Origin: Mucilaginibacter gracilis
GTDB taxonomy: Bacteria; Bacteroidota; Bacteroidia; Sphingobacteriales; Sphingobacteriaceae
Direction of reading: 5' to 3'
Length of the DNA: 64,000 nucleotides
NCBI RefSeq assembly: GCF_003633615.1
Contig: NZ_RBKU01000001.1
Span: forward strand, 992,001-1,056,000
Positions 1 to 7,587 of the stretch are shown here, piece after piece; position 1 is the first letter of the stretch; each line of letters opens with the position of its first letter. Made by a program: the position numbers and the translations under genes. The notes under the pieces are model-generated. The model worked only from the letters and a program-made list of their open reading frames with translations, was not told the DNA's origin and did not search any database.

Positions 1-443
1 ACCGGATTGTATTTTTCGACATATCCAATAATGTTTGCAAGCTCCATATTCAGCCCTGCGCGGGTGGTAAATACCAAAGCCTTGTAATTATTCTTTAGTG
101 GCTGAGGAAGAGCGCCGTAAAGTTTTCTGCTGCGCCTTCTCATGGTGTTTGGGCTGAGCTCGTGGTTGACATACAGGGTGTTGCCATGACGGTTTATTTC
201 CTCACCTAAGAAGCTCCCCCACTCTCCCGCAACGGCCATACAGATTTGCATACAAAGCCACGATTTGCCGACACCCCGTTGCGAGGGAAAATGAATAAGG
301 CTTGCCTGTGGGATATACCTGCCAAACAGCAAGCCGGGATCACTCAAATGTTCTCCTTCCTCCGAAAGTTTCTCAATGGATCTGAATGTAGATTGTGTTT
401 GATAAAACACGCCATCTGTCAACTTTTGTGTTCTGGCTTTCAT
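1..443 (-). CDS. AAA/RepA-like ATPase, 3' end outside the window
   Basis: The minus-strand frame opens with ATG at 443 and stays open to base 1, so only the first 147 residues are seen. A Walker A motif (SQRGVGKSW) lies near residues 54-62, preceded by a LxxPGLLFGRYIPQASL stretch typical of RepA/RecA-like ATPases of Bacteroidota mobile elements, which sit beside a primase and mobilisation genes. The start codon overlaps the stop of the upstream gene (ATGA), so the two are translationally coupled. In this family the protein is a hexameric helicase-type ATPase for element replication. That role is inferred from family and context. The C-terminal half, with Walker B, is not visible. Confidence 0.75.
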   Translation of the reverse strand, partial: MKARTQKLTDGVFYQTQSTFRSIEKLSEEGEHLSDPGLLFGRYIPQASLIHFPSQRGVGKSWLCMQICMAVAGEWGSFLGEEINRHGNTLYVNHELSPNTMRRRSRKLYGALPQPLKNNYKALVFTTRAGLNMELANIIGYVEKYNP

Positions 444-697
444 CGGCCACGATTTAATTTTAGTTGAAGGGCTACAATCCGAGACCGTTGAATATCATAA
501 ATCCAATTGCCGGCAACAGTCTTCCAATTTTTGATTGGTGTTCCGGCCTGCGTTTTCCATTGGTGCGCGGCCTGGTAATGAAAGAAGGCTTCGGCTTCTC
601 TGGTGGACATGCCTTGCTGGTCAAAATAGATCAGGACGTGGGGTAATATGGGCGGCACACTCCGGCCATGTCCGGTTAGTTTAATTTGATCATTCAT
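440..697 (-). CDS. small unknown protein between HTH and ATPase genes
   Basis: An 85-residue protein (MNDQIKLTGHGRS start) with no domain I recognise; it is rich in aromatic residues and basic at the C-terminus. I chose the ATG at 697, four bases after the stop of the HTH gene. An upstream start at 760 would overlap that gene by almost 60 bases. Its stop overlaps the next start in ATGA, so HTH, this protein and the ATPase form one operon. Position suggests a helper of element replication or excision, but nothing in the sequence proves a function. Confidence 0.6.
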   Translation of the reverse strand: MNDQIKLTGHGRSVPPILPHVLIYFDQQGMSTREAEAFFHYQAAHQWKTQAGTPIKNWKTVAGNWIYDIQRSRIVALQLKLNRGR

Positions 698-701
698 GGC
701 T

Positions 702-1022
702 TTAAGATTGGGCGTGCTGGAATTTGCGGCTGACGAACATTTGTTGTATGTCGTCCGCATCGTAGTAGATTACGCCACCGATACGGGTGTAAGGCAGCGT
801 ACCGTTAATCCGCAAGGTTTGCAGGGTGCCAGTCGAAACGTTGAGCATCTTTTTAACCTCTTCCGTTTTGAGCCATTGTTTTGATGGCTTGCCGCCATGT
901 TCCTTTAGCAACTTTTTGAATTCATTGATAAGTTCCTGCTTGAATATATCGAGATCGTCAAGAGTGATTAGCTGTTGCAGAAACGCTTTCTTACCGTTTG
1001 ATTTGTTTTCTGATTGGTTCAT
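702..1022 (-). CDS. helix-turn-helix (excisionase-like) DNA-binding protein
   Basis: A 106-residue protein. Residues about 1-45 look like a short helical, charged N-terminal segment. Residues about 50-100 match the HTH_17/excisionase class of the MerR superfamily: W-LKTEEVKKMLNVS, then T-LQTLRINGTLPYTRIGG, then IYYDADDIQQMF. Proteins of this type start the regulation/excision module of many Bacteroidota integrative elements and sit directly upstream of a RepA-like ATPase, as here. It is first in a three-gene minus-strand operon. Whether it acts as excisionase or transcriptional regulator cannot be told from sequence. Confidence 0.8.
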   Translation of the reverse strand: MNQSENKSNGKKAFLQQLITLDDLDIFKQELINEFKKLLKEHGGKPSKQWLKTEEVKKMLNVSTGTLQTLRINGTLPYTRIGGVIYYDADDIQQMFVSRKFQHAQS

Positions 1023-1168
1023 ATGCTTTCAGATTTGTTGAGGTCAAATTTGAAGGCATTTCAAATTGTTCTTTCACAATTTGAACCAAGTTGGGGGAAA
1101 TAAACGCATCGCAATGATGTCTTCCGTAACTTTAAATGAAAAAATAGCAACCTGCCAAAAGGATTCGT

Positions 1169-1705
1169 ATGAATCAAATATTCTCAAATGCACTTCAGGA
1201 AAATAATTTGGACTTGATAAAAGATTTTGTCAAGCTCATTGCTATGTCCGTGAGAAATGAAATGGAAAACTTTCATGTCGAACATTTGTCGGATGGTCAA
1301 ATGAAGGAACTTAATCCATTAATCAGAACTGGTATCTACAATGCTTTATTTGCAATCGCCAATCATGACAAGGATGAATTTTGTAAGATTTTTTTGGATT
1401 TCCAGGCGACTTTGATTCCTGCTTATTGGGAAGAACCTCAACTGGGTTCAGAATTTCAGAATAGCCTTTTAAGATTAACAACCCCTCAGCCAGTAGTATT
1501 TCGCTCCGAATTTCTGAATGAACAATTACAAATTGGTAACCTCTTTTTAAGTTCAGGCAATGTTTGTGTAAAAATCAAATGGTCTTTTAACTTTGCAAAT
1601 GTTGAAGGAGATAAACATAAGCACAGGAGCAAAATATCTTCGCAACTTCGGAAAGAAGGATATTCCTTTATTCCAGCCTTAGATGGATACACTAAAAAGA
1701 GATGA
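1169..1705 (+). CDS. hypothetical protein, 178 aa
   Basis: Starts with ATG at 1169 after an AT-rich leader and has no signal peptide or membrane segment. The N-terminal half is acidic and helical (VKLIAMSVRNEMENF, NHDKDEFCKIFLDF). The C-terminal third is basic and ends KKR. I recognise no family. It stands alone on the plus strand between the HTH operon and the broken nuclease gene, in island DNA with low GC, so it is probably accessory cargo of the island. Confidence 0.55.
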   Translation: MNQIFSNALQENNLDLIKDFVKLIAMSVRNEMENFHVEHLSDGQMKELNPLIRTGIYNALFAIANHDKDEFCKIFLDFQATLIPAYWEEPQLGSEFQNSLLRLTTPQPVVFRSEFLNEQLQIGNLFLSSGNVCVKIKWSFNFANVEGDKHKHRSKISSQLRKEGYSFIPALDGYTKKR

Positions 1706-1747
1706 TAATAAGGGTTGCTGTGATACTTAACCATTCATATATTGCCA

Positions 1748-2226
1748 TTACTTAAGCCGGTTGATAACCTTTTTACGGAACAATGAATATTGGCTTTTAA
1801 GAGTAAGGTTAAAAGGAAAAGAATAATAGCCCCAGTTGTTTTTGAATACCATCGCTAAAAATTCAACAGTTTTTAAATTGTATTTGTCTTTTATCTTCTT
1901 AAATTCTGCGAAGGAAATAGTTTCCCCATTACCTTCATCTAATTTGTTCTGAATAACGGCTTCTACATCGCGCCTATATGGATAATTCCTTAAGTAGTTT
2001 ACCGAATGTCGGCCATTTGTTAGAAGTAATCCCATGCCAGAATTTTCGCAGAACTTAATCATTGCTTCCAATTTTTCATGTACCCTTCCGTCGAGCATAT
2101 CATTGTAACTGTGTTTTACTTCTGTAATGAAGCAAGTTCCGTTATCTAACAAAACAGCGAAATCCGGCGTATAATGCCGATGAATATTTTGCCGCACATA
2201 GTTGATGGTAATTGGTTGTTCCAGAT
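1748..2226 (-). pseudogene. 3' half of a TnsA-like nuclease gene split by the composite transposon
   Basis: The frame continues from the IS junction as LEQPITINY, then residues carrying RHYTPDF, a dG turn and ITEVKHSY, which is the D and E-x-K part of the TnsA/restriction-endonuclease active site. It has only an internal GTG (2197) as a possible start. The other half lies at 19843-20593. Joining them through the shared 9-bp GTTCCAGAT (ATCTGGAAC on the coding strand) gives an uninterrupted frame, TAC TAT CTG GAA CAA CCA, reading YYLEQP. The restored protein would be about 406 residues. The C-terminal ~100 residues beyond the nuclease core are of unknown fold. As it stands this piece is promoterless and almost certainly inactive. 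Confidence 0.88.
2218..2226. repeat. left target-site duplication GTTCCAGAT of the composite transposon
   Basis: The nine bases directly outside the left terminal inverted repeat are GTTCCAGAT, the same nine bases found directly outside the right end of the second IS copy (19843-19851). The inner flanks of the two IS copies (ATATCTCTG and ATTGTACAT) match neither this repeat nor each other. The whole bracketed segment therefore inserted as one unit. Confidence 0.9.
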
Positions 2227-3530
2227 TATTACTGATGCGTTAAGTTTTACTAAACAAGTTTGATTGTTCTTTGACATTTTGAATGATTTGATCTTCTGTT
2301 AATAACTCCTTCAAAAGAGTTTTATCGAAAGCTGAGATCCCAAGAATCTGCATTATTTCGTAAATGGAAAGGGTGCTTTTCAACTTATGCTTTACGCAAG
2401 CAACGATCAAGTAAGTGCAGATTGCGACCCAAATGTGAGTATTTACCGCATTTTCCGATTGCCCCCAGAGAGATTTAATGGTCAAATTCTGTTTGATCCA
2501 TTTAAAAAAAGTCTCTATTTGCCATCTGTTGCGGTACAGCCTTGCAACTTCCAGGGCAGAAACCTCGAAGTTATTAGTCAAGAATATCAGTTCAGCACCT
2601 TTTTCATCGTCATAGTATTCCACCAGCCTTAGTTGCTCGGGATAAAGTTTCTTAGACCTGTATCCATTCAACAGGATGGTCTTGTCCCCTCTGAGACCGG
2701 ATCGTGGGTCAATGTTGAAGTTGCTCTCAATGACAGTGTAATCCATGGTGTCTTTTGCCCGTGTAACAAATGACGCGCCGCTGTTGTGTATATTATATAA
2801 TGCAATAAAATCGACATAGGCTTTATCCATAACATATATGGCCCCTGAAACCGGAACTATTGTGTCAAGGGCATTGCTGTCGTGGTATTTACCGTCGGTG
2901 ATCAGGATAAAAGCGGGTATATTCCCCCTTAAGTCTAAAAGCGTATGTATTTTAATAGCACCGCGCGAATATTTTCCGGGAGCCCAACTAAACAGCTTCA
3001 GGCTCAGGGAAACCGTTGTAGAGTCTAAAGCAAACACTTCATTGGCAATATCCACATTAGCAACCGGTTCATTGACATAGAGCGGCCTAACCTTTCCGAT
3101 CAGGTAATTACCGAAATCCGCGAATATCTGGCAATCCCTGTTTTCGTTTGCACGGGATAAAGTAGACTGGTTTACGTATTTCCGGATACCGAGATGGTAC
3201 AATTTGTTTTTATGGGCTTTTAAGCAAACACAAATATCCCGAAGAGAGTTACGGGAGGTTAACTGCCCAAAGAACAGCTGAATAAACTGGTTCCAACAGT
3301 CGAAGTCCCTTGTCCTGAAATCGCCGTTATACTTTGAAACATATTTCTCAAACTCATACCGGTCAACAAAGTGCAAAAGTTGCGCAAAAACGTATTTCCC
3401 TGAATTCATCGCCTTATCATAAAAGGCCAAAACTAAAGGTCAAATCAAATCAAAAAATCAAAGAACGGCTATAATATATTTATATTCAGATATTTACAAC
3501 AAATTTTGAAAACTTAACGCATCACCAATA
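2227..3530 (-). mobile_element. IS4-family insertion sequence, left copy
   Basis: Length 1,304 bp. Terminal inverted repeats of about 22 bp: the left end reads TATTACTGATGCGTTAAG and the inverted right end TATTGGTGATGCGTTAAG, differing at two positions. One transposase gene fills it. The right copy (18539-19842) has the same length. I could see one base difference, A at 2316 against G at 18628, giving Leu against Pro in the transposase. Near identity means the two copies moved or were homogenised recently. Confidence 0.92.
2240..3430 (-). CDS. IS4-family transposase (DUF4372 + DDE)
   Basis: A 396-residue DDE transposase. The N-terminal ~80 residues (FAQLLHFVDRYEFEKYV, then QFIQLFFGQLTSRNSLRDI) match the DUF4372 head of IS4-type enzymes. 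The catalytic core shows the first Asp in FALDSTTVSL, the second in YVMDKAYVDF, and the Glu in YRNRWQIETFFKWIKQNL, which is the YREK signature (Y-2-R-3-E-6-K) of IS4. It cuts and joins the ends of its own element. All catalytic residues are present, so it should be active. It differs from the right copy by one visible residue near the C-terminus (KTLLKEL here, KTPLKEL there). Confidence 0.92.
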   Translation of the reverse strand: MAFYDKAMNSGKYVFAQLLHFVDRYEFEKYVSKYNGDFRTRDFDCWNQFIQLFFGQLTSRNSLRDICVCLKAHKNKLYHLGIRKYVNQSTLSRANENRDCQIFADFGNYLIGKVRPLYVNEPVANVDIANEVFALDSTTVSLSLKLFSWAPGKYSRGAIKIHTLLDLRGNIPAFILITDGKYHDSNALDTIVPVSGAIYVMDKAYVDFIALYNIHNSGASFVTRAKDTMDYTVIESNFNIDPRSGLRGDKTILLNGYRSKKLYPEQLRLVEYYDDEKGAELIFLTNNFEVSALEVARLYRNRWQIETFFKWIKQNLTIKSLWGQSENAVNTHIWVAICTYLIVACVKHKLKSTLSIYEIMQILGISAFDKTLLKELLTEDQIIQNVKEQSNLFSKT

Positions 3531-3645
3531 ATATCTCTGAATTAATTTTATTAGGTGCCCATTTTTGATCGCCGCCTTACCAAAAAATCAATATTGCTTC
3601 AGCAGATTTTTGAATCCCGAGCATCCTGGAATTGCTTAAGTAGAC

Positions 3646-3677
3646 AAAGAGGCCATCTCTTTCAAGACAGCCTCTTT
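3646..3677 (-). terminator. hairpin terminator downstream of the reductase gene
   Basis: AAAGAGGC pairs with GCCTCTTT across a 16-base loop, just after the stop of the minus-strand reductase gene at 3699. It also protects the cargo from read-through to and from the IS. Confidence 0.65.
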
Positions 3678-3698
3678 AATGCTTAAAACAAAATTTAC

Positions 3699-4574
3699 TT
3701 ATTTTTTAGCAGCGTAAACCCCTGTCAAAAATTCCTTTGCTGAAACTGGTTTTCTTCCTAAGAGCGATTCCAGGTCAGTTTTGAATGTCTCAAATTCACC
3801 CTGCCTGATCGCTTCCGAAAAACCGGCAAACATTCCCACAAATTGTTCAGGCACGCCAGCCTTAAGCATCGTTTCAACAAACAATTCCGGTGTGGGGCTA
3901 ACATAGCTAATTGCTTCACCTACAACTTCACTCAAGCTCCTTACAATTTCCGGGATAGATACATTTTCTGTATTGCTGATGGCATATTCTTTGTTTTCGT
4001 GCCCGGTACCTATTAATACATTGGCGGTAGCTTCAGCCATATCGTCCCGCGTTGCAAATGCAGCCCTGGTTTCACCTGTTGGTAAAAACACGCCTTTTTC
4101 TAACACCTGCTGACCGAAAAAAATGGGTACCATATCAAGGTACAGGTTGTTCCTGAAAATGGTATACGGTATGCCGCTTGCTTTGATCATATCTTCCGTT
4201 TCGATATGCGAACCGGTCACAAAATGAATAGGCGAAGACGCCGTTTCGTTTTTGCGCTCAGTACTGGTGTATAAAATATGCTTTACGCCCGCTTCTTTTG
4301 CTGCTGATACCACATTCCGGTGTTGCCCGGTACGATCCACTACATCAGAACTTGATACCAATAAGAGTTTATCGATCCCCTGAAATGCTTTGGTCAAAGA
4401 ATCGTAATTATGGTAATCTCCGGTTATTATTATAATCCCTTTTGCTTTTAAATCTCCGGCTTTTGCTTCGTCTCTCACCAATGCAACAATGTTGGTTGAA
4501 GAAATGCCTTTTTTTAATAGGAAATCAATGGTTGATTTTCCAAAATGTCCTGTTGCGCCTGTTACTAAAATCAT
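3699..4574 (-). CDS. NmrA/QorB-like NAD(P)-dependent reductase
   Basis: A 291-residue atypical short-chain dehydrogenase. The N-terminus has the dinucleotide-binding loop VTGATGHFGKS (residues 4-14). After that come LVRD, TGDYHNYDSL and LLLVSSS, then FRNNLYLDMVP, as in the QorB (quinone oxidoreductase 2)/NmrA branch, which binds NADP(H) and lacks the usual YxxxK pair. QorB-type enzymes reduce quinones. The substrate here is unknown. It follows the Crp gene on the same strand with about 80 bp between, so the pair is probably regulator plus target. A badly decayed copy lies at 15031-15290. Confidence 0.82.
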   Translation of the reverse strand: MILVTGATGHFGKSTIDFLLKKGISSTNIVALVRDEAKAGDLKAKGIIIITGDYHNYDSLTKAFQGIDKLLLVSSSDVVDRTGQHRNVVSAAKEAGVKHILYTSTERKNETASSPIHFVTGSHIETEDMIKASGIPYTIFRNNLYLDMVPIFFGQQVLEKGVFLPTGETRAAFATRDDMAEATANVLIGTGHENKEYAISNTENVSIPEIVRSLSEVVGEAISYVSPTPELFVETMLKAGVPEQFVGMFAGFSEAIRQGEFETFKTDLESLLGRKPVSAKEFLTGVYAAKK

Positions 4575-4633
4575 TTTTTTGCTTTTTTGATAAATTGATA
4601 AAGCAAAATTCCATGAAATAAATCTTCTAATAA

Positions 4634-4648
4634 TGCACCTGGGTTAAC
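4634..4648 (-). promoter_or_regulatory. conserved TGCACCTGRGTTAAC motif between Crp gene and reductase
   Basis: TGCACCTGGGTTAAC lies just after the stop of the Crp-like gene and about 60 bp before the reductase start. Almost the same 15 bases (TGCACCTGAGTTAAC) occur at 8359-8373, again between the 3' end of a Crp gene, there a relic, and the next gene. It may be the Crp operator or only shared ancestry. Confidence 0.4.
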
Positions 4649-4651
4649 TAA

Positions 4652-5230
4652 TCAGAACTGGGTGAAAATTCTTTTACGGATACGGCTTAGTGATTGTGGT
4701 TTTACGCCGACAAAAGAAGCAATATGGTACTGGGAGATCCTTTGCTGCAAATCTGCATGGTTTTTTAAGAATCGTTCGTAACGCAATTCCGGCGTTTCCG
4801 CATATAAAGCACTGATGTCCTGAAGCATTTTCACGAATACCGATTCAATCGCTATCCTGCCAAAACGTTCCCCGCCTTCTACACTGGCATAAAATAGTTG
4901 CAGGTCAGCATGAGAAATGACAAAAACGATACTGTCCTCTAACGCCTGGATGTTTTTTGACGAAGGAACCTGGGGAAGAAAGCTTTCATAGTTACAGACA
5001 AATTCGTTTTCCTGGGAGAAGTCATAGGTTTTTTCCTCGCCATCCTTGTTAATATAGAATCGCATTAATCCTTTCGCCACAAACCCTGCATGTTTACAGA
5101 TCCGTCCTTCTTCTAAAAAAAAGTCGCCCTTTTTGTAGCTCTTTTCCTTAAATAAAGTTTTCACAGTATCGACCTCTGCCGGGCTTAGCGTAATCACCTT
5201 TTGTATACTGTTCAATAAGTTGTTTATCAT
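4652..5230 (-). CDS. Crp/Fnr-family transcriptional regulator
   Basis: About 192 residues from ATG 5230 (MINNLLNSIQ). A start at 5275 would add 15 residues not usual in the family. Residues about 25-125 form the cyclic-nucleotide-binding-like beta roll (YKKGDFFLEEGRICKHAGF, RFYINKDGEEKTYDF). Residues about 140-190 form the winged helix, with ELRYERFLKNHADLQQRISQYHIASFVGVKP and LSRIRKRIF as recognition helix. The PGETALR-type cAMP contacts are absent, as in most Bacteroidota members, so the ligand is unknown. It probably controls the downstream reductase. Paralogues: 6461-7030, and relics at 8377, 9278 and 15297. Confidence 0.85.
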   Translation of the reverse strand: MINNLLNSIQKVITLSPAEVDTVKTLFKEKSYKKGDFFLEEGRICKHAGFVAKGLMRFYINKDGEEKTYDFSQENEFVCNYESFLPQVPSSKNIQALEDSIVFVISHADLQLFYASVEGGERFGRIAIESVFVKMLQDISALYAETPELRYERFLKNHADLQQRISQYHIASFVGVKPQSLSRIRKRIFTQF

Positions 5231-5350
5231 TGTGGTATCCTTTAATATTTCCTTTACGGTGGTAGCAATGAACAAAAATATTAGATTATCCTTAGCTTCT
5301 TCCCATTAAAATAGCAAAAGGGTTATCTACCCGAAACACAGCAAAGTAAA

Positions 5351-5364
5351 TCACTATATTGTGA
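5351..5364. promoter_or_regulatory. near-palindrome TCACTATATTGTGA upstream of the Crp gene
   Basis: TCAC and GTGA flank six AT bases in the gap between the azoreductase 3' end and the 5' end of the Crp gene. The same sequence is kept at 15426-15439 in the diverged second copy, where the Crp gene is destroyed. A Crp-type operator is the natural guess. Confidence 0.4.
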
Positions 5365-5388
5365 TGATGGATTTATATTATTATTGTA

Positions 5389-5988
5389 TTAAAGAACAAT
5401 ACTTGCTATTGCCTTATCTAGTGCATGTTCCTTCAGGCCGGGGATGCCAACACCTTCTACACGAACGATTGTGATATCGGTCATTCCTAAAAAACCCAGC
5501 ATTACTTTAAGGTAAGGGCTAATAAAATCATAGGGTTGCCAAACTCCTTCTGAGAATACTGAACCGGACGCGTCTGCAACATATATTTTTTTTCCTTTTA
5601 CCAATCCTTCAGGGCCCAGCTCCGTATAACGGAATGTTTTTCCCGCCCTTGCAATATGGTCGATCCAAGCTTTAAGCGACGATGGAATGAAAAAATTGTA
5701 TGTCGGTGCGCCGATAACAATGATGTCCGCAGCCAATAGCTGACTGATTGCAGCCTCTGAATAAGTTATGGCATCCTGATCTTCAGCGGTTAAGTGTTCA
5801 TCCGGTGTAAAGAAGGCGCTGATATGGGCTGTGTTCAAATGTGGAATATTACTTTGCGCAAGGTCGACTACTTCGACGATGCTGCCTGGATATTGTTCCA
5901 CGAGTTTAAGGATAATAGCATTGGCCAGTTTAATACTGAATGAATCTGCCCCCCGCGGACTTGAGATTAAATGAAGAATACGTTTCAT
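5389..5988 (-). CDS. azoR: FMN-dependent NADH azoreductase (AzoR-like), copy 1
   Basis: About 199 residues from ATG 5988 (MKRILHLISSPRG), chosen over 6009 because the family starts directly at this strand. It is a flavodoxin-like fold: the N-terminal SSPRGADSFS loop is the FMN phosphate site, and ADIIVIGAPTYNFFIPSSLKAWIDHIARAGKTF is the flavin-ring and dimer segment of AzoR. These homodimers use NADH to reduce azo dyes and quinones by two electrons. The gene is divergent from hxlR, with 92 bp and a dyad operator between. Copy 2 (15464-16063) differs by one visible residue, Lys here against Arg in PGLxEH. Confidence 0.87.
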   Translation of the reverse strand: MKRILHLISSPRGADSFSIKLANAIILKLVEQYPGSIVEVVDLAQSNIPHLNTAHISAFFTPDEHLTAEDQDAITYSEAAISQLLAADIIVIGAPTYNFFIPSSLKAWIDHIARAGKTFRYTELGPEGLVKGKKIYVADASGSVFSEGVWQPYDFISPYLKVMLGFLGMTDITIVRVEGVGIPGLKEHALDKAIASIVL

Positions 5989-6006
5989 AATTTTTTTTTG
6001 AGTATT

Positions 6007-6036
6007 CAAATCTAAGCCAGCCGTAGTTTATATTTG
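6007..6036. promoter_or_regulatory. divergent -7 elements of azoR and hxlR
   Basis: TAGATTTG on the minus strand (6007-6014) faces azoR, and TATATTTG on the plus strand (6029-6036) faces hxlR. Both fit the Bacteroidota -7 consensus TAnnTTTG. The hxlR element touches the dyad at 6036. Matching -33 boxes are weak. Confidence 0.45.
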
Positions 6037-6065
6037 TAACGGGTTTACTGGAGGAAACTGGTTAC
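6036..6065. promoter_or_regulatory. 30-bp dyad, likely HxlR operator, copy 1
   Basis: The dyad reads GTAAC-2-GTTT, an 8-base centre, then AAAC-2-GTTAC, with exact mirror spacing. It sits between the -7 element of hxlR and its start, and upstream of divergent azoR, where a bound HxlR dimer could control both genes. It is repeated unchanged at 16111-16140. Confidence 0.6.
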
Positions 6066-6080
6066 CTGGAGGAAAGTATC

Positions 6081-6464
6081 ATGAACACAAATGAAAATGA
6101 CAATCCTGGCGAGGCGACTTGTGCAGCGTACAGTATGGCGGTACGCGACACAATGGACATGCTGAGCGGGAAATGGAAGATACAGATCATCGGCACACTT
6201 TGCTTTGGCAAAAAGCGTTTTATGGAACTCCTCGCAAGCGTGGGAGGAATTGCAGCAAAAATGCTATCCAAAGAGTTGCAGGAACTTGAGCTAAATGGAA
6301 TGGTAAAACGCTCTGTGCTCCATACAAAGCCGATTACCGTTGAATATGAACTTACAGCATACGGGCACACACTCAAGCCAGTTATCGATGTGATCGTATC
6401 CTGGGGAATACAGCATAGGCAGCGGGTGATTAAGGAAATGAGTGCTAAGAAGACTTCAATTTAA
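6081..6464 (+). CDS. HxlR-family winged-helix regulator, copy 1
   Basis: A 127-residue HxlR protein with the family order CAAYSMAVRDTMDMLSGKWKIQIIGTLCFGKKRFMEL, then ML-SKELQELELNGMVKRS, then the wing VEYELTAYGHTLKPVIDVIVSWG. Cys at residue 13 near the N-terminus is the usual redox-sensing position of HypR/QorR/YodB-type members, which answer to quinones, diamide or aldehydes. With a divergent azoreductase this is a classic electrophile sensor pair. The sensing role is inferred. The 3' end overlaps the Crp gene on the other strand by four bases. Copy 2 is identical in protein. Confidence 0.88.
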   Translation: MNTNENDNPGEATCAAYSMAVRDTMDMLSGKWKIQIIGTLCFGKKRFMELLASVGGIAAKMLSKELQELELNGMVKRSVLHTKPITVEYELTAYGHTLKPVIDVIVSWGIQHRQRVIKEMSAKKTSI

Positions 6465-7030
6465 TTGTGCTTCCGCAACCGGCTTAAAAATACGGCGGTA
6501 ATGCCCAAATAAGAAGCTATATGTTTCTGGGCGATCCGTTGCTCCAGCCCGGGGTATTGTTTCCGGAATGCCAGGTAACGTTCTTCGGCGGTTTTGGACA
6601 ATGCGGCATTGATCCGGCGCTGGTACAGGTTAAACCCGTTTTGTGTTAAAATGCGAAAGAAGCGTTCGAGTTTGGGTATTTCAATGTATAATTGTTCGAG
6701 TACGCTGTAACTCAAATAAAGTACTTCGGTATCTTCCAAAGCTGCGATGGCATAAAATGCCGGCGATTGGTGGGAAAAACTGCCGATGTCTACCGCCCAC
6801 CAGTTCTCCGGGCAAAAGGAAATGTTATGCTCATCGCCCTGCTTATCAATATGGAAAATACGCAGGCATCCCTTGTTTACAAAACAGATTTTCCTGCAAA
6901 TCTCACCGGGACGCAGCAACAGGCCGTTCTTTTTTACGGACTGTTGCTGCAAAGCGACTTCAATACGCGATCTTTCATTGTCGTTAAGCGAAATGTGGAG
7001 CGCGAAATTGGCAAGAATAAGTTCAAACAT
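6461..7030 (-). CDS. Crp/Fnr-family transcriptional regulator
   Basis: A 189-residue protein. The beta roll covers residues about 20-115 (VKKNGLLLRPGEICRKICF, HIDKQGDEHNISF, ENWWAVDIGSF). The C-terminal winged helix is AEERYLAFRKQYPGLEQRIAQKHIASYLGITAVFLSRLRKHN. The ligand is unknown. It lies eight bases downstream of the NTF2-like gene 7039-7413 on the same strand, so the two are probably co-transcribed. It is clearly distinct from the Crp protein at 4652, so the cargo holds at least two functional regulators of this class. Confidence 0.85.
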   Translation of the reverse strand: MFELILANFALHISLNDNERSRIEVALQQQSVKKNGLLLRPGEICRKICFVNKGCLRIFHIDKQGDEHNISFCPENWWAVDIGSFSHQSPAFYAIAALEDTEVLYLSYSVLEQLYIEIPKLERFFRILTQNGFNLYQRRINAALSKTAEERYLAFRKQYPGLEQRIAQKHIASYLGITAVFLSRLRKHN

Positions 7031-7038
7031 GCGCTATA

Positions 7039-7413
7039 TTACACTTGTTCGGGCAAAAAACCAACAATCCGGGTAATGAGGTTTTGCTCGTTGTAAACAA
7101 TATAATCCCATCCGGCCTTTTCGTCCTGTCCGGGAATGTGCAGCCCCCAGCTATAGTGACAATGACCGTCGAAATATTGCGGCATGGTCAATAGCGAAAA
7201 GGCACGGCCGGGCACTTTAGCGTGTGAGCCCATGACCAACGCTGTTAACAGGTCGATACCTTTGATCACAAAACCGCCTTCTTCGGTGTAAGTAGGTGCA
7301 TTCCTGTCCGTATAAGTAACATCCGGTGTGCAGCACTTCTGGAATGCCGCCTTAACTGCTGTTGCCGTTTTTTCGTTCCAGGCGGCGAGATAGTGGTTAA
7401 TGGTTTCTTTCAT
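7039..7413 (-). CDS. NTF2-like (SnoaL-type) protein
   Basis: About 124 residues from MKETINHYLAAWNEK (ATG 7413; another ATG three codons upstream is possible). The pattern of a helical N-terminus, CTPDVTYTDRNAPTYTEEGG, and a beta-rich C-terminus with GWDYIVYNEQNLITRIVGF fits the alpha+beta cone of the NTF2/SnoaL superfamily. Members bind or isomerise small hydrophobic compounds, and many are uncharacterised. The tail (NLITRIVGFLPE) is the usual last strand. It probably shares a transcript with the following Crp gene. No substrate can be named. Confidence 0.75.
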   Translation of the reverse strand: MKETINHYLAAWNEKTATAVKAAFQKCCTPDVTYTDRNAPTYTEEGGFVIKGIDLLTALVMGSHAKVPGRAFSLLTMPQYFDGHCHYSWGLHIPGQDEKAGWDYIVYNEQNLITRIVGFLPEQV

Positions 7414-7587
7414 GTTTATCATGATACAAAGGAAGGGATCACGTACAAGAAAAAAGTTAAACTAGTTTTATAAAACAATCTTCCTGTTTCAACAAACCAA
7501 CGTCGTTGCCGATCTCATAATTTGAAATGGGTTAAATACACAACATGCGGACACATTGTGTATGTAGTTCTGGTGAGACAAAACGGT

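Larger units (their letters stand above)
5445..6478. repeat. near-identical 1.03-kb duplication, copy 1
   Basis: This segment matches 15520-16553 almost base for base (offset 10,075), covering most of azoR, the operator and all of hxlR. To its left the two copies drift apart, with scattered changes through 5281-5445. To its right they diverge abruptly after TTCCGCAA. Those last bases are the 3' end of the neighbouring Crp gene here but lead nowhere in the second copy. Confidence 0.88.

Noticed and set aside
2227..3530. Two independent IS insertions instead of one composite
   Set aside because: Inner flanks share no 9-bp duplication with the outer flanks, while the outer flanks match each other exactly.
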